Shown here in pieces: positions 47,820 through 57,605 of a DNA stretch of 64,000 bases (positions are counted from its first letter, which is position 1; each line of letters starts with the position of its first letter). Where the stretch lies: the NCBI RefSeq assembly GCF_011044155.1, contig NZ_CP049056.1:1674001-1738000 (forward strand), written 5' to 3'. The DNA comes from Pikeienuella piscinae (GTDB lineage Bacteria; Pseudomonadota; Alphaproteobacteria; Rhodobacterales; Rhodobacteraceae). The notes under the pieces are model-generated. The model was not told where the DNA came from and did no database searches. It worked only from the letters and a program-made list of their open reading frames with translations. A program made the position numbers and the translations under genes.

Positions 47820-48821
47820 TCAGCGTCCTTCCGCGGCGATATCGACATTCTCGCCGGAAATGATTCGATGATGAATCTTCATGTCGATATTCGCGCCGCT
47901 GAGCAAGACCAGGGCCGGACCCTCGAGCGCGACCCGCCCTGCGAGCAGCGCCGCGACGCCGACCGCGCCGGCCCCCTCGACGATCTGGCGCTCGAGCCAG
48001 TAGCAATGCCGGACCCCGGCGGCGATCTCCGCCTCCGAAAGCAGGACGACTTCATCGACGAGATCGCGAACCATCGGAAAGGTCAGGCGGTTCTCAAGCC
48101 CGATCCCGCCGCCAAGGCTGTCGGCGAGCGTCGCCAGCTCCTCGACCGCGACCGGGCGACCGGCTTCGAGGCTCGCCTGCATCGCCGCGCCGCGCGCCAT
48201 CGACACCCCGATCACCCGGATGCCGGGTTTCAGCGCTTTCAGCGCCGCCGCAACGCCCGAGATGAGCCCGCCGCCGGATAGCTGGATCAGCGCAACCCGC
48301 GCATCGGGCGCGGCCTCCAGCATCTCCAGCCCAAGCGTTCCCTGCCCGGCGATGACGTCCCGGTGATCGAATGGCGGGATCATCACCAGCCCCTCCTTCG
48401 CGACCAATCGGTCGACTTCCTCCTGCGCTTCGTCCTGGCTTTCACCGATGATGCGCGCCTCGGCCCCTTCGGCGCGGACGCCCTCGGCCTTGTTCGCCGG
48501 CGCGAGCGCCGACATGCAGATGACGCAGCGCGCGCCGACACGGCGCGCGGCGTGCGCCAGCGCGCGGCCATGATTCCCTGTCGAGACGCCGACGACCCCG
48601 CGCGCCCGTGCCGCCTCGTCCAGCTGGAGAACGGCGTTGCTCGCGCCGCGCAGCTTGAAGCTGCCGGTCGCCTGGAGATGATCCAGTTTCAGATGGACGG
48701 GCGCACCGGCCAGGTCGCTCAGCGCGGAGGAGACGACCTGCGGCGTCGGTCGGACGGCTTCGGCGATCCGCACACGCGCGGCCTCGATCTCATCAAGTGC
48801 GACGGCGGGCTCGACGCTCAC
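47820..48821 (-). CDS. eutB: hydroxyectoine utilization dehydratase EutB
   Basis: A 333-residue fold-type II PLP enzyme of the serine/threonine dehydratase family. The PLP lysine is K56 in TGSFKLRGA; other markers are GVSTGNHGRALAHAARRVGA, the phosphate loop LSGGGLISGVAAAL, and the C-terminal LVLLSGANID. It is thought to act on hydroxyectoine or its hydrolysis product, with EutC. In most Roseobacter clusters eutA precedes it; here the upstream gene is the TeaD-like stress protein, 81 bases away, with no eutA. Confidence 0.92.
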   Translation of the reverse strand: MSVEPAVALDEIEAARVRIAEAVRPTPQVVSSALSDLAGAPVHLKLDHLQATGSFKLRGASNAVLQLDEAARARGVVGVSTGNHGRALAHAARRVGARCVICMSALAPANKAEGVRAEGAEARIIGESQDEAQEEVDRLVAKEGLVMIPPFDHRDVIAGQGTLGLEMLEAAPDARVALIQLSGGGLISGVAAALKALKPGIRVIGVSMARGAAMQASLEAGRPVAVEELATLADSLGGGIGLENRLTFPMVRDLVDEVVLLSEAEIAAGVRHCYWLERQIVEGAGAVGVAALLAGRVALEGPALVLLSGANIDMKIHHRIISGENVDIAAEGR

Positions 48822-48902
48822 AGCAGACCCGTCGCGCCGCGCGACCCGGAGAGCGGGAGACCGGTCCTGAACTCCATGCCGCCCTCCTTCTCCCCGATCC
48901 CG

Positions 48903-49340
48903 TCAGATGACCAGAACAGGCGTATCGGAGAGCGCGGTCACCTTGTGCGAAACGCTGCCGAGAAGATAGCCCTCCACCGAGCCGAGGCCGCGACTGCCGA
49001 GGACGATCAGATCGGCCTCGTGCTCTTTGGCGAAGGCGATGATCGCGCGGGCCGGCTGGCCGTTCTTCACGAAAGCCCGGATCGCGCCGGCGCCCGCCTC
49101 CGTCGCGACCGCTTTCGCATGCTCCGCGATCTCGCGCGCATAGCGGCGTTGCGCATCGTCGATCGATTCCGGCTCCGTCGGTCGCACCATGGAGAGCGAA
49201 TCCTCCAGAAGACTGTGATGACGAAAGACCGTCAGGATGATGATCTCGGCGCCGCAGAGCTTCTGCAACTCCACCGCTTTCAACAGCGCCCGTTCGGCCC
49301 CGACGGACCCGTCGATCGGAACCAGTATGCGTTTGAACAT
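48903..49340 (-). CDS. teaD: universal stress protein of the TRAP ectoine transporter (TeaD-like)
   Basis: A 145-residue UspA-domain protein starting MFKRILVPIDGSVGAERALLKAVE, with the ATP-binding signature VLGSRGLGSVEGYLLGSVSHKVTALSDTPVLVI (G-2x-G-9x-G-S/T). In Halomonas elongata TeaD binds ATP and dampens ectoine uptake by TeaABC. It lies directly after uehC, 18 bases apart, and before eutB, so it is part of the ectoine operon. Confidence 0.92.
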   Translation of the reverse strand: MFKRILVPIDGSVGAERALLKAVELQKLCGAEIIILTVFRHHSLLEDSLSMVRPTEPESIDDAQRRYAREIAEHAKAVATEAGAGAIRAFVKNGQPARAIIAFAKEHEADLIVLGSRGLGSVEGYLLGSVSHKVTALSDTPVLVI

Positions 49341-49358
49341 GTCTGCCGCCCCCCTCGC

Positions 49359-50645
49359 CTAGTAACCGAACGCCAGATCACGCAGGAAGAGGGCGATCTG
49401 CGGAAAGAAAATCATCGCGACGGACACGCCGAGCAGAATGACGATAAAGGGCGGCGTTCCCCTGATCACCTCGACATACGGCCGTTTGAACACCGCGATC
49501 GCGGTGAAGATGTCGCAGCCGAATGGCGGCGTCGCCGAGCCGATGGCGACCTGAAGGGTGATGATCGCGCCGACAAGCACCGGGTCCAGCCCGACGGATT
49601 TCACCACCGGCGCGAAAATCGGCACCATCACGAGGATGACGACGATCGGGTCGACGAACATGCAGCCGATGAAAAAGGCGATCGAGATCACGAAGAGAAC
49701 CCCGATCGGCCCCATCTCGGTGATGCCTATGGCGGTGAGCACCTGCTGCGGGATCTGCGCGAAGGAGATAATCCAGGAGAACGCCGCGCCGGCTGCGACC
49801 AGGATGAATACGACGGCGGTGATCAGCCCGGTGGATTTCGCCGTCTCGTAGATCGCCGCGGCGTTCATCGAGCGAAAGACGATGAACTCCAGAATGATCG
49901 CGTAAAGCACGCAGGCCGCCGCCGCTTCGGTCGGGCTGAAGACGCCGCCATAGATGCCGCCGATGATGATCACCGGAAAGCCGAGCGGCCAGAGCGCCTC
50001 TCGCACCGCGCGGAGCCGGTCGCCCCAGCCGGTGCGCGCCTCGGTCGGGACATCGTTCCGGTAGGCGTAGATGATCGAGTAGATCGAGAAGAGAACAAGG
50101 ATCAACAGGCCCGGCCCAATCCCGGCGATGAAAAGCTCCGCGATCGAGGTGTTGGAGACGACGCCATAGATGATCATGCCGATCGAGGGCGGAATCAGAA
50201 ATGCGATATCGCTGGCGTTGACGATCAGCGCCAGAACGAAACTGTCCTTGTAGCCCGCCTTCAGCATTCGCGGGCGAAGCGGCGAACCGATGGCGACGAC
50301 CGTCGCCTGCGTCGAGCCGGAAACCGCGCCGAACATCGTGCAGGCGGCGGCGGTCGAAACCGCGAGCCCACCCTTGATATGGCCGGTGAAGGCCATGACC
50401 ATGTCGATCAGCCGGTTCGCCGACTGCCCGCGCGTCATGATGTCGGCGGCGAAGATGAAGAGCGGCACGGCGATCAGCGAGGCCGGCCGGATGCCGGCCA
50501 TGAATTGCTGCACCATCGTCTCCATCTGCCCGAAGCCGTTCATCATCTGGTAAAAGCCGACCCCGGCGCCGACGATCAGCGGAATCATCATCGGAAAACC
50601 CAGAAGCAGCAGAATGATCATGATCGAGAAGATCGTCAGCGCCAT
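49359..50645 (-). CDS. uehC: TRAP transporter large permease for ectoine/hydroxyectoine
   Basis: A 428-residue DctM-type permease with about twelve helices, e.g. FSIMIILLLLGFPMMIPLIVG, and the family segments ASLIAVPLFIFAADIMTRG, FGAVSGSTQATVVAIGSPLRPRM and PPFGCDIFTAIAVFKRPYVEVIRG. With UehA and UehB it imports ectoines using an ion gradient. It starts 12 bases after uehB and is followed by the TeaD-like gene. Ligand specificity is inferred from the catabolic neighbours. Confidence 0.95.
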   Translation of the reverse strand: MALTIFSIMIILLLLGFPMMIPLIVGAGVGFYQMMNGFGQMETMVQQFMAGIRPASLIAVPLFIFAADIMTRGQSANRLIDMVMAFTGHIKGGLAVSTAAACTMFGAVSGSTQATVVAIGSPLRPRMLKAGYKDSFVLALIVNASDIAFLIPPSIGMIIYGVVSNTSIAELFIAGIGPGLLILVLFSIYSIIYAYRNDVPTEARTGWGDRLRAVREALWPLGFPVIIIGGIYGGVFSPTEAAAACVLYAIILEFIVFRSMNAAAIYETAKSTGLITAVVFILVAAGAAFSWIISFAQIPQQVLTAIGITEMGPIGVLFVISIAFFIGCMFVDPIVVILVMVPIFAPVVKSVGLDPVLVGAIITLQVAIGSATPPFGCDIFTAIAVFKRPYVEVIRGTPPFIVILLGVSVAMIFFPQIALFLRDLAFGY

Positions 50646-50657
50646 GGTTTCGCCCCC

Positions 50658-51236
50658 TCAGACTTCCATCTCGTCGTCGTCATAGCCTTCGAGCACGTTG
50701 GTCGAGAGATAGATGTCCTTCTCGACAATGTTCTTGACGGCGGTCAGCGCGTATTGCGCCCCGGTCATGAAGAACCCGACCGGCGCCCAGACGAGCGTGA
50801 TCCAGACCGGAATCGAAAGCGCCGGCAGCACCCGGCCGCGCGACGCCTGGGTCTCGATATAACCGACGGCGTAGTAGCAGAGTGCGAACATCAGCAGCGC
50901 GGTCACGATCGAGATGACGATCATCAGCGCTTTTCTCGGCCGCGGCGGCAAAGTGTCGTAGATCGCCGACATCCGGATATGCCGCCCCTGCCGGGCGGCG
51001 TAGCTGATGCCCGCGAAGGTGATCAGGATGATCAGCAGCCGGTTCAACTCCTCGGCGAAGAAGAGGCTTTCGCCGAACGCGAAGCGGCCGACGACATTGG
51101 CGATGGTGTTCGCCGCCATCAGGAGAACGCCGACGGCGAGCATGACCGCCTCGATCCGGGCGATCACGCTGTCGATAACGCCGAGCACCCCCGGCAGCGC
51201 TGACTGATACTCGGGTTTCGTCGACTGCTCGCTCAC
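50658..51236 (-). CDS. uehB: TRAP transporter small permease for ectoine/hydroxyectoine
   Basis: A 192-residue DctQ-type small subunit with four helices: [86 protein letters not shown] and [21 protein letters not shown]. The RQGRHIRM loop is conserved in DctQ proteins. The C-terminus is acidic. It lies between uehA and uehC, with a small hairpin in the 66-base gap before it. Confidence 0.94.
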   Translation of the reverse strand: MSEQSTKPEYQSALPGVLGVIDSVIARIEAVMLAVGVLLMAANTIANVVGRFAFGESLFFAEELNRLLIILITFAGISYAARQGRHIRMSAIYDTLPPRPRKALMIVISIVTALLMFALCYYAVGYIETQASRGRVLPALSIPVWITLVWAPVGFFMTGAQYALTAVKNIVEKDIYLSTNVLEGYDDDEMEV

Positions 51237-51267
51237 CGGATCATCCTCGGCAGGTTTCGCGAAAGTC

Positions 51268-51289
51268 CCAGGCCGGCGAACCGGCCCGG
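51268..51289 (-). promoter_or_regulatory. intercistronic hairpin between uehA and uehB
   Basis: GGCCGG (51271-51276) and CCGGCC (51281-51286) enclose a 4-base loop, extended by two outer pairs. No T-run follows on the minus strand. Such hairpins after binding-protein genes often protect the upstream mRNA and raise binding protein over permease; that role is an inference. Confidence 0.5.
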
Positions 51290-51302
51290 GATTGAACCGA
51301 GT

Positions 51303-52322
51303 CTACTTGGACGCCGCTTCGAGATCGGCCTTCATCTGCGCGAGAATCTCCGCGCCCTTGTCACCGGTCATGCCGATGAACGCCTCTTCGACCGAAGCCG
51401 AAGTCGCCATGAAAGGTTTGCGCTCCTCTTCGGAGAGAATGTTGATCTCGATCTCGGGCTTGGCTTCCTTGATCTTCTCGAAGCTCTCGTCGCCGAGCGC
51501 GACCTGATAGTCGAGAATATACTCGAACGCCGCGTCGGCCGCGTTCTGGATCAACTGCTGATCCTCTTCGCCAAGGCCGTCGTAGAAGTCCTTGTTGGCC
51601 ATAACCGCGGTGGTGAAGTTGTTGTGGCCGATGCAGGTGATGACGTCCGTCACCTCATACATCTTGGTCGATTCAAGGAAGAAGCGCGGGTTCTCCTGTC
51701 CCTGGATGATGCCGGTCTGCATCGCGCCGTATACCTCGCCCCACGGGAGCGGCGTCGGCGTGGCGCCGAAGGCCTTGTAGCTCTCGACCAGTAGCGGGTT
51801 GGTCATCACCCGGAACTTCACCTCGTTGAGGTCCTCGGGGCTGTGCACCGGCTCCTGCGTGGTCATACAGACCTCGCCCTCCGGAAACATCGACAAGAGC
51901 TCAAGCCCTTGCTCGGCGTAGAGCGGCGGGAACAATTCGTGGATCGCCTTAGAGTCGCGGAAGAACTTGAAGAGAGACTCATTATCCTGCGGCAGCAGGT
52001 AAGGCACGAAGAACACCTGCGCCTCGGGGATCAGCGCGCCGGTGAAGCCCGGCGACTGATCGACGAACTGAAGGATGCCGGCCTGCGCCTGCTCCATCGT
52101 ATCGACGCTTTCGCCAAGCGTGCCGAAAGGGAAGAGCTGAATCTCGTGATCGGAATTGGCCTCGATCTCCTCCTTGAACTTCTGCGCGTACTTGCCTTGC
52201 ACCTCCTCGAGCGCCTCTTCGAACGCATAGCGCCAGGTGTCGGCGGCGGCGGCGGATGCGATAGTCGTCGCCGCAGCGAGCACGGCGAGGCCGCCCAACG
52301 TTCGATACCCGGAAAATGTCAT
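51303..52322 (-). CDS. uehA: TRAP transporter ectoine/hydroxyectoine-binding protein
   Basis: A DctP-type periplasmic binding protein of about 339 residues with a signal peptide (LAVLAAATTIASAAAA, then DTWRYAFEEA). DctP features are the early FKEEIEANSDHEIQLFPFGTLGE, LNEVKFRVMTNPLLVESYKAFGATPTPLPWGEVYGAMQTGIIQGQENP, and the ligand-coordinating Arg in EVKFRVM, closely similar to TeaA/UehA. It starts the transporter operon. ATG 52322 has AGGGAG 8 bases upstream; the in-frame ATG at 52328 is only 2 bases from it and is less likely. Confidence 0.95.
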   Translation of the reverse strand: MTFSGYRTLGGLAVLAAATTIASAAAADTWRYAFEEALEEVQGKYAQKFKEEIEANSDHEIQLFPFGTLGESVDTMEQAQAGILQFVDQSPGFTGALIPEAQVFFVPYLLPQDNESLFKFFRDSKAIHELFPPLYAEQGLELLSMFPEGEVCMTTQEPVHSPEDLNEVKFRVMTNPLLVESYKAFGATPTPLPWGEVYGAMQTGIIQGQENPRFFLESTKMYEVTDVITCIGHNNFTTAVMANKDFYDGLGEEDQQLIQNAADAAFEYILDYQVALGDESFEKIKEAKPEIEINILSEEERKPFMATSASVEEAFIGMTGDKGAEILAQMKADLEAASK

Positions 52323-52592
52323 GTGCATGTCTCCCTGACTGTTGCGTTCGCCCCCGATCGGGGCGCCGCCGCGAATTGGCTCGCGGCTCTCGAAATTTCT
52401 GCGCGGCAGACCGGGCTCATCGGCCCCACCGCCAAGCGGACAAGGCGCGGCCAGCCCGTCGCCACGGAGCGTCAACGCCGAACTTCCGCCTGCTCGCCCC
52501 TGCGTGTATCGACGGTGAAAGAATGACAATACTAAGTCAATTTCTATATTGAACCATTACAATCTGCGGGCAAAGGCGTCGCTGCGAACGGA
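52323..52592. other. promoter region of the uehABC operon
   Basis: 270 bases between enuR and uehA, both on the minus strand. The part next to enuR (52510-52560) is AT-rich and contains TTGACTTAGTATTGTCAT on the minus strand (52540-52523), a likely -35 or operator element. The rest is GC-rich 5' leader ending in the uehA ribosome site. No gene is seen. Confidence 0.5.
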
Positions 52593-53981
52593 TCAGATCA
52601 CCGGAATTCCCGGATCCGGCTCGCCGCGCAGGAGCTCAGCGACCGTCTCCAGACCGCGACGCAGGGCCGCCTCCGCCGGGCCGCCGAGGCAGATCCTGAC
52701 TCCGGCGGACGCAGCCCGGTCCGAGATCGCGAAGGCCGACCCGGCGGCGACGGCGACGCCGTTCAGACGGGCGTGCGCGACGAACGCGCCTTCACTCCAC
52801 CCCTCGGGCAGCGGCGTCCAAACGTGGAGGCCGTTCGGGCTCGCCCGGAACGGCAGACCTTCCAGCATTTCCGCCGCGATCCGGTTGCGCCGGCCCAGCG
52901 CGCGTTGCTGCCAGCGCAAGAGCGCCGCCGCGGTGCCGTCCGCGATCCAGCTCGACGCGATCTCGAACATGAGCGGCGTCGCCATCCAGTTGGTGACGAG
53001 ATGACGGTTGGTCGCGGCCGCGACCAACGCCTCGGGCGCGACGAGATAGGCCGCGCGAAGTCCCGGCAGCAAACACTTGCTGAACCCGGTGAAATACAGC
53101 GTCCGCTCGGGCGCGAGGGCGGCGATGGGACGCGGGCGCTCCGGCTGCAACGGGCCCCACGCGTCATTCTCCACGATCAATATGTCATGCGCGCGCGCGA
53201 TCTCGACCAGCGCCGCCCTGCGGTCCGCGCTCATCGTTGTCGCTGTTGGGTTAAGCCCGTTCGGCATAACGTAAATCGCCTTCACCGGGTTCGCGGCGCA
53301 GGCGTGCGCGAAGGAGTCAGGCGCGATACCGTCCTCGTCCGACGCCAGCGCGCCGATCCTGAGCCCCAGATAGCGAGCGAGCGGCCGCAACGTGTGATGG
53401 CCGATCTCTTCGCTCAGCACCAGGTCTCCGGGGCTCGCGGCGGTCATCAGCGCAACCGTCATCGCTGCTGTGGCGCCGTTGGTCGGCAGGATGCGGTCCG
53501 GCTGCGCGTCAACGCCGCAGCGCGCCAGCCAGCGTGCGCCAGAGTCCCGATGCGGCCGCATGGTCTGGCCCGGCCGGAACGAAAACAGCGCACCCTCCGG
53601 CGCCGCTTGCGCCAGTTCAGCCATGGTCGCGCTCATTCTCGTGGAATGAATGGCGCCGATCACCGGCGTCAGCATTGAGCAATCTATGACATCCTCATCA
53701 CCGCCAAGCCGGTGATAGGGGGTGCGCGTCTCGACTGGTCCGGCGCGCACGAACGTACCGCGCCCGACCTCGCCCGTGACGATGTCGAGGCGCACAAGCT
53801 CCTCATAGGCGCGACTGATGGTCTGCACGCTGAGACCAAGGTCGAAGGCGAGCTCGCGATGCGTCGGCAAGCGGTCGCCGGGCTGCAACTCGCCCGACTC
53901 GATCGCTCCGATCAGGCTCTGCGCCAGCGACCGATAGGCCGGACGCTTCAGAGCGCCGCGCTCAGGTCGCCAGATTGTCAT
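52593..53981 (-). CDS. enuR: ectoine utilization regulator EnuR, MocR/GntR family
   Basis: A 462-residue MocR regulator. The N-terminal winged helix is SLAQSLIGAIESGELQPGDRLPTHRELAFDLGLSVQTISRAYEELVRLDIV. An aminotransferase-like domain follows, with DAW-type VENDAWGP and the PLP-binding Lys in FTGFSKCLLPGLRAAYL. EnuR is known as a repressor released when PLP-bound protein reacts with acetyl-diaminobutyrate or diaminobutyrate. The start MTIWRPE at 53981 lies 63 bases from the divergent asnR, so both promoters overlap. Confidence 0.94.
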   Translation of the reverse strand: MTIWRPERGALKRPAYRSLAQSLIGAIESGELQPGDRLPTHRELAFDLGLSVQTISRAYEELVRLDIVTGEVGRGTFVRAGPVETRTPYHRLGGDEDVIDCSMLTPVIGAIHSTRMSATMAELAQAAPEGALFSFRPGQTMRPHRDSGARWLARCGVDAQPDRILPTNGATAAMTVALMTAASPGDLVLSEEIGHHTLRPLARYLGLRIGALASDEDGIAPDSFAHACAANPVKAIYVMPNGLNPTATTMSADRRAALVEIARAHDILIVENDAWGPLQPERPRPIAALAPERTLYFTGFSKCLLPGLRAAYLVAPEALVAAATNRHLVTNWMATPLMFEIASSWIADGTAAALLRWQQRALGRRNRIAAEMLEGLPFRASPNGLHVWTPLPEGWSEGAFVAHARLNGVAVAAGSAFAISDRAASAGVRICLGGPAEAALRRGLETVAELLRGEPDPGIPVI

Positions 53982-54044
53982 GATCAGTACATTAGTCAAA
54001 GAGGGGCAATTGACAAGGCGCGCTCGCTGGCGAACGCTGCCGGA

Positions 54045-54539
54045 ATGAGCCGCATCGCCCTGGACGATCGTGATATTCGCATCCTCGCGGTCCTCTCGCG
54101 GGAGGGGCGTATCTCCAAGACCGCGCTCGCCCAGCGGGTCAATCTCTCCACCACGCCTTGCGCCGAAAGGTTGAAGCGCCTGGAGGAAAGCGGCCTGATC
54201 CGCGCCTACCGGGCGGAGATCGCCCTCGCCGCGGTCGCGCCGCATGTCACCGTGTTCGTCACCGTCGAGCTGGAAAGCCATCGCGCCGAGACGTTCCAGA
54301 TATTCGAGCGGGCCATCACCGCGCGTGACGAGATTGTCGCGTGCTGGGCGCTTGGCGGCGGTTTCGACTACCTCATGCAGATCGTCACCGTCGACATCGA
54401 CGCCTATCAGCGCCTGATCGACGGCCTTCTGGCGGCGCATATCGGCTTGAAACGCTATTTCACCTATATCGTGACGAAGGACGTGAAGGCGGGCGCGCCG
54501 CCTCTCTCACGCCTGCTCGGCGGCGATACGTCCGCATAG
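54045..54539 (+). CDS. asnR: Lrp/AsnC regulator of ectoine catabolism
   Basis: A 164-residue feast/famine regulator. The helix-turn-helix is DIRILAVLSREGRISKTALAQRVNLSTTPCAERLKRLEESGLI and the RAM domain is HVTVFVTVELESHRAETFQIFE...GGFDYLMQIVTVDIDAYQRLID. Ectoine clusters carry this Lrp gene next to enuR as a second, activating regulator. A TTGACA at 54010 with a weak -10 would place transcription near the ATG, and no ribosome site is visible, so it may be leaderless. Confidence 0.93.
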   Translation: MSRIALDDRDIRILAVLSREGRISKTALAQRVNLSTTPCAERLKRLEESGLIRAYRAEIALAAVAPHVTVFVTVELESHRAETFQIFERAITARDEIVACWALGGGFDYLMQIVTVDIDAYQRLIDGLLAAHIGLKRYFTYIVTKDVKAGAPPLSRLLGGDTSA

Positions 54540-54646
54540 CGCCGCAAATTCAGGGGAATCGTCCGCCGGAGGCGCCCTGTTCAGCGAAAACACCTGCCCC
54601 CGCCGCGCTAGGCTGCCCGAAAGCAACACCAGGCTGGAGTCTTTTC

Positions 54647-56140
54647 ATGGTCGCGACAAGCGGCGCCGAAACACTCATGTCGACGCTCGACGATCCGACG
54701 CTCCTGCGCGGCTTCGCCTATATCGGCGGCCGCTGGATCGCGGCGGATGGGGGCGCGGCGATCAGCGTCACCGACCCCGCCACCGGCGCGCTGATCGGGG
54801 AGGTTTCGAACCTCTCCGCCGCGCAGGCCGGCGCCGCGGTCGACGCCGCCGCATCCGCGTTTCCGGGCTGGGCGGCGGCGCTGCCGCAGGAGCGCTCCGC
54901 CGTTCTTCGCCGCTGGTTCGACCTGATGCTGACCAATCGCGAGGATCTCGCGCGCATCATGACCGCCGAGCAGGGAAAGCCGATCTCGGAGGCGCGCGGC
55001 GAGATCGACTACGCCGCCGCGTTCGTCGAGTTCTACGCCGAGGAGGCGAAGCGCCCGAATATCGAGAACGTGACTTCGCATCTCCCCGACGCCGAGGTGG
55101 AGATCTGGCGTGAGCCGGTTGGCGTCGCGGCGCTGATCACGCCCTGGAATTTTCCCGCCGCGATGCTGACCCGGAAAGCCGGCGCCGCGCTCGCCGCCGG
55201 CTGCACGGTCGTCGCGCATCCGTCGGCGGAGACGCCGTTCTCGGCGCTGGCGCTGGCGGAACTGGCCGAACGCGCCGGCATCCCGCCCGGCGTCTTCAAC
55301 ATCGCGACCGGCGAGGCGCCGGTGATCGTGAAGCCATGGACCAAGGACAACCGTGTGCGCGCGCTCTCCTTCACCGGGTCCACCGAGATCGGGCGGCTCC
55401 TCTATCGCCAATCGGCGGAGACGGTGAAGCGCCTGGTGCTGGAGCTGGGCGGGCACGCCCCCTTCCTGCTTTTCGCCGACACCGACATGCACCGCGCCGT
55501 CGACGAGGCGATCAAGGCCAAATTCGCCACCACCGGGCAGGACTGCCTCGGCGCCAACCGCTTCCTGATCGAACGCCCGGTCTATGAGGAGTTCGCCGCG
55601 GCCTTCGCCAAACGCGCCGCCGCGCTGACCCTCGGGCCGGGGATCGAGGACCATGACCTCGGCCCGCTGATGAACGAGAACGCAGTGAAAAAGCAGGAAG
55701 AGCACGTCGCCGACGCGTTGAAACGCGGAGCGAGGCTTCTGACCGGCGGGGAGCGGCTGAAGCCCGGCTCGCTCTTCTTACAGCCCACCGTTCTCACTGA
55801 TGTGCCCGCGGACGCGCTGATCTTCCGGGAGGAGACCTTCGGCCCGGTCGCCGCCATCGCGCCGTTCGATACGGAGGAAGAGGCGATCCGCCGCGCCAAC
55901 GACACTGATTATGGGCTGGTCGCCTATCTCCATACCGACAATCCGCGACGGATCTACCGCGCCAGTCGCGCGCTCGAGTTCGGCATGGTCGCCGTCAACC
56001 GCACCAAGGTGACGGGCGCGCCGGTTCCGTTCGGCGGAATGAAACAATCGGGCATTGGCCGCGAGGGTGCGCGTTTCGGGCTCGAAGCCTTCACCGACAT
56101 CAAATACGTGTGCCGCAACTGGGCCAGAGAAGTAAAGTAA
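54647..56140 (+). CDS. doeC: semialdehyde dehydrogenase (ssd/DoeC)
   Basis: A 497-residue NAD(P)-dependent aldehyde dehydrogenase of the succinate-semialdehyde type. Catalytic motifs are [15 protein letters not shown], the Glu in [10 protein letters not shown], the Cys in [10 protein letters not shown] and [13 protein letters not shown]. In ectoine degradation it oxidises aspartate semialdehyde to aspartate. GGAG sits 7 bases before ATG 54647; MSTLDD at 54677 is an alternative. doeD follows after 10 bases. Often annotated as succinate-semialdehyde dehydrogenase. Confidence 0.92.
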   Translation: MVATSGAETLMSTLDDPTLLRGFAYIGGRWIAADGGAAISVTDPATGALIGEVSNLSAAQAGAAVDAAASAFPGWAAALPQERSAVLRRWFDLMLTNREDLARIMTAEQGKPISEARGEIDYAAAFVEFYAEEAKRPNIENVTSHLPDAEVEIWREPVGVAALITPWNFPAAMLTRKAGAALAAGCTVVAHPSAETPFSALALAELAERAGIPPGVFNIATGEAPVIVKPWTKDNRVRALSFTGSTEIGRLLYRQSAETVKRLVLELGGHAPFLLFADTDMHRAVDEAIKAKFATTGQDCLGANRFLIERPVYEEFAAAFAKRAAALTLGPGIEDHDLGPLMNENAVKKQEEHVADALKRGARLLTGGERLKPGSLFLQPTVLTDVPADALIFREETFGPVAAIAPFDTEEEAIRRANDTDYGLVAYLHTDNPRRIYRASRALEFGMVAVNRTKVTGAPVPFGGMKQSGIGREGARFGLEAFTDIKYVCRNWAREVK

Positions 56141-56150
56141 AGGACAAGAC

Positions 56151-57521
56151 ATGCTGACCAACGACACCCTCGCCGCCTGGGACCGGGAGAGTTTCTTTCA
56201 TCCCTCGACCCATCTGGCGCAGCACGCGCGCGGCGAAACCGCCTCGCGCATCATCTCGACCGCCTCCGGCGTCTATATCGAGGACCGCGACGGCAAGAAG
56301 ATGCTGGACGCCTTCGCCGGGCTCTATTGCGTCAATGTCGGCTATGGCCGGCCGGAGATCGCCGAGGCCATCGCCGCGCAGGCGAAGGAACTGGCCTATT
56401 ACCACGCCTATGTCGGGCACGGCACCGAGGCGTCGATCACCCTCGCGCACATGATCATGGAGCGCGCGCCGGCCGGCATGTCGAAGGTCTATTTCGGGCT
56501 CGGCGGGTCGGACGCGAACGAGACCAACATCAAGCTGGTCTGGTATTACAACAACATCCTCGGCCGACCGGAGAAGAAGAAGATTATCTCGCGCTGGCGC
56601 GGCTATCACGGTTCCGGCCTGATGACCGGCTCGCTGACCGGGCTGGAGCTTTTCCACAAGAAGTTCGACCTGCCGCTGGCGCAGGTCGTCCATACCGAGG
56701 CCCCCTACCCGTTCCGCCGTCCCGATTCTGCGATGTCAGAGCGCGAATTCTCCGCCTGGTGCGCCGAGCAGCTGGAGGCGCTGATCGCGCGCGAAGGCGC
56801 GGACACCATCGCCGCCTTCATCGGCGAGCCGATGCTCGGCACCGGCGGGCTGGTGCCGCCCCCAGAAGGCTATTGGGACGCGATCCAGGAGGTCCTCGCG
56901 AAGCATGACATACTCCTGATCGCGGACGAAGTCGTCACCGGCTTTGGCCGGCTCGGGACGATGATGGGCTCCGACCACTACGGGCTGAAACCCGATCTCA
57001 TCACCATCGCCAAGGGGCTGACCTCGGCCTATGCGCCGCTTTCGGGGTCGATCGTCTCCGAGAAGATGTGGAAGGTGCTGGAGGACGGCACCGATGAGAA
57101 CGGGCCGATCGGCCATGGCTGGACCTATTCGGCGCACCCGATCGGCGCCGCCGCCGGCATCGCCAACCTGAAGCTGATCGACAGCCTCGGTCTTGTCGCC
57201 AACGCCGGCGAAGTCGGCGGCTACCTGAACGCGGGGCTGGCGGACGCGGTGGGCGGACACGCCCATGTCGGCGAGGTGCGCGGCGAGGGCATGATGGCCG
57301 CCGTCGAATTCGTGAAGGATCGGGAAAGCCGTACCTTTTTCGACGCGTCGGAGAAAACCGGCCCGCGTATCGCCGCCGCGCTGGCGGAGCGGGGCGTGAT
57401 CGCCCGCGCCATGCCGCAGGGCGACATCATCGGCTACGCCCCGCCGCTCTGCCTGACGAAGGCGGAGGCCGACACCGTGATCGGCGCGACGGCGGATGCG
57501 GTGAAGGCCGTCCTCGGCTGA
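56151..57521 (+). CDS. doeD: diaminobutyrate aminotransferase DoeD
   Basis: A 456-residue class III PLP aminotransferase. It starts [29 protein letters not shown]; markers are [87 protein letters not shown] with the PLP Lys in AKGLTS. It transfers an amino group from 2,4-diaminobutyrate to make aspartate semialdehyde for DoeC. It ends the plus-strand catabolic unit. Confidence 0.93.
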   Translation: MLTNDTLAAWDRESFFHPSTHLAQHARGETASRIISTASGVYIEDRDGKKMLDAFAGLYCVNVGYGRPEIAEAIAAQAKELAYYHAYVGHGTEASITLAHMIMERAPAGMSKVYFGLGGSDANETNIKLVWYYNNILGRPEKKKIISRWRGYHGSGLMTGSLTGLELFHKKFDLPLAQVVHTEAPYPFRRPDSAMSEREFSAWCAEQLEALIAREGADTIAAFIGEPMLGTGGLVPPPEGYWDAIQEVLAKHDILLIADEVVTGFGRLGTMMGSDHYGLKPDLITIAKGLTSAYAPLSGSIVSEKMWKVLEDGTDENGPIGHGWTYSAHPIGAAAGIANLKLIDSLGLVANAGEVGGYLNAGLADAVGGHAHVGEVRGEGMMAAVEFVKDRESRTFFDASEKTGPRIAAALAERGVIARAMPQGDIIGYAPPLCLTKAEADTVIGATADAVKAVLG

Positions 57522-57605
57522 CGTGAGCGGAGCCGGGCGGGGCGCGTTCCGTCCGGCTTCGGTGCTATGCTTCCCGCCAGCCAACGCGAAGCGAAGGAGG
57601 CGGAG

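Noticed and set aside
48363-51203. 946-codon open frame on the plus strand across the ectoine transporter genes
   Set aside because: It is antisense to uehB, uehC, the TeaD-like gene and eutB, is extremely rich in Arg, Asp and His, and has no recognisable domain. This is the expected antisense image of GC-rich coding DNA.
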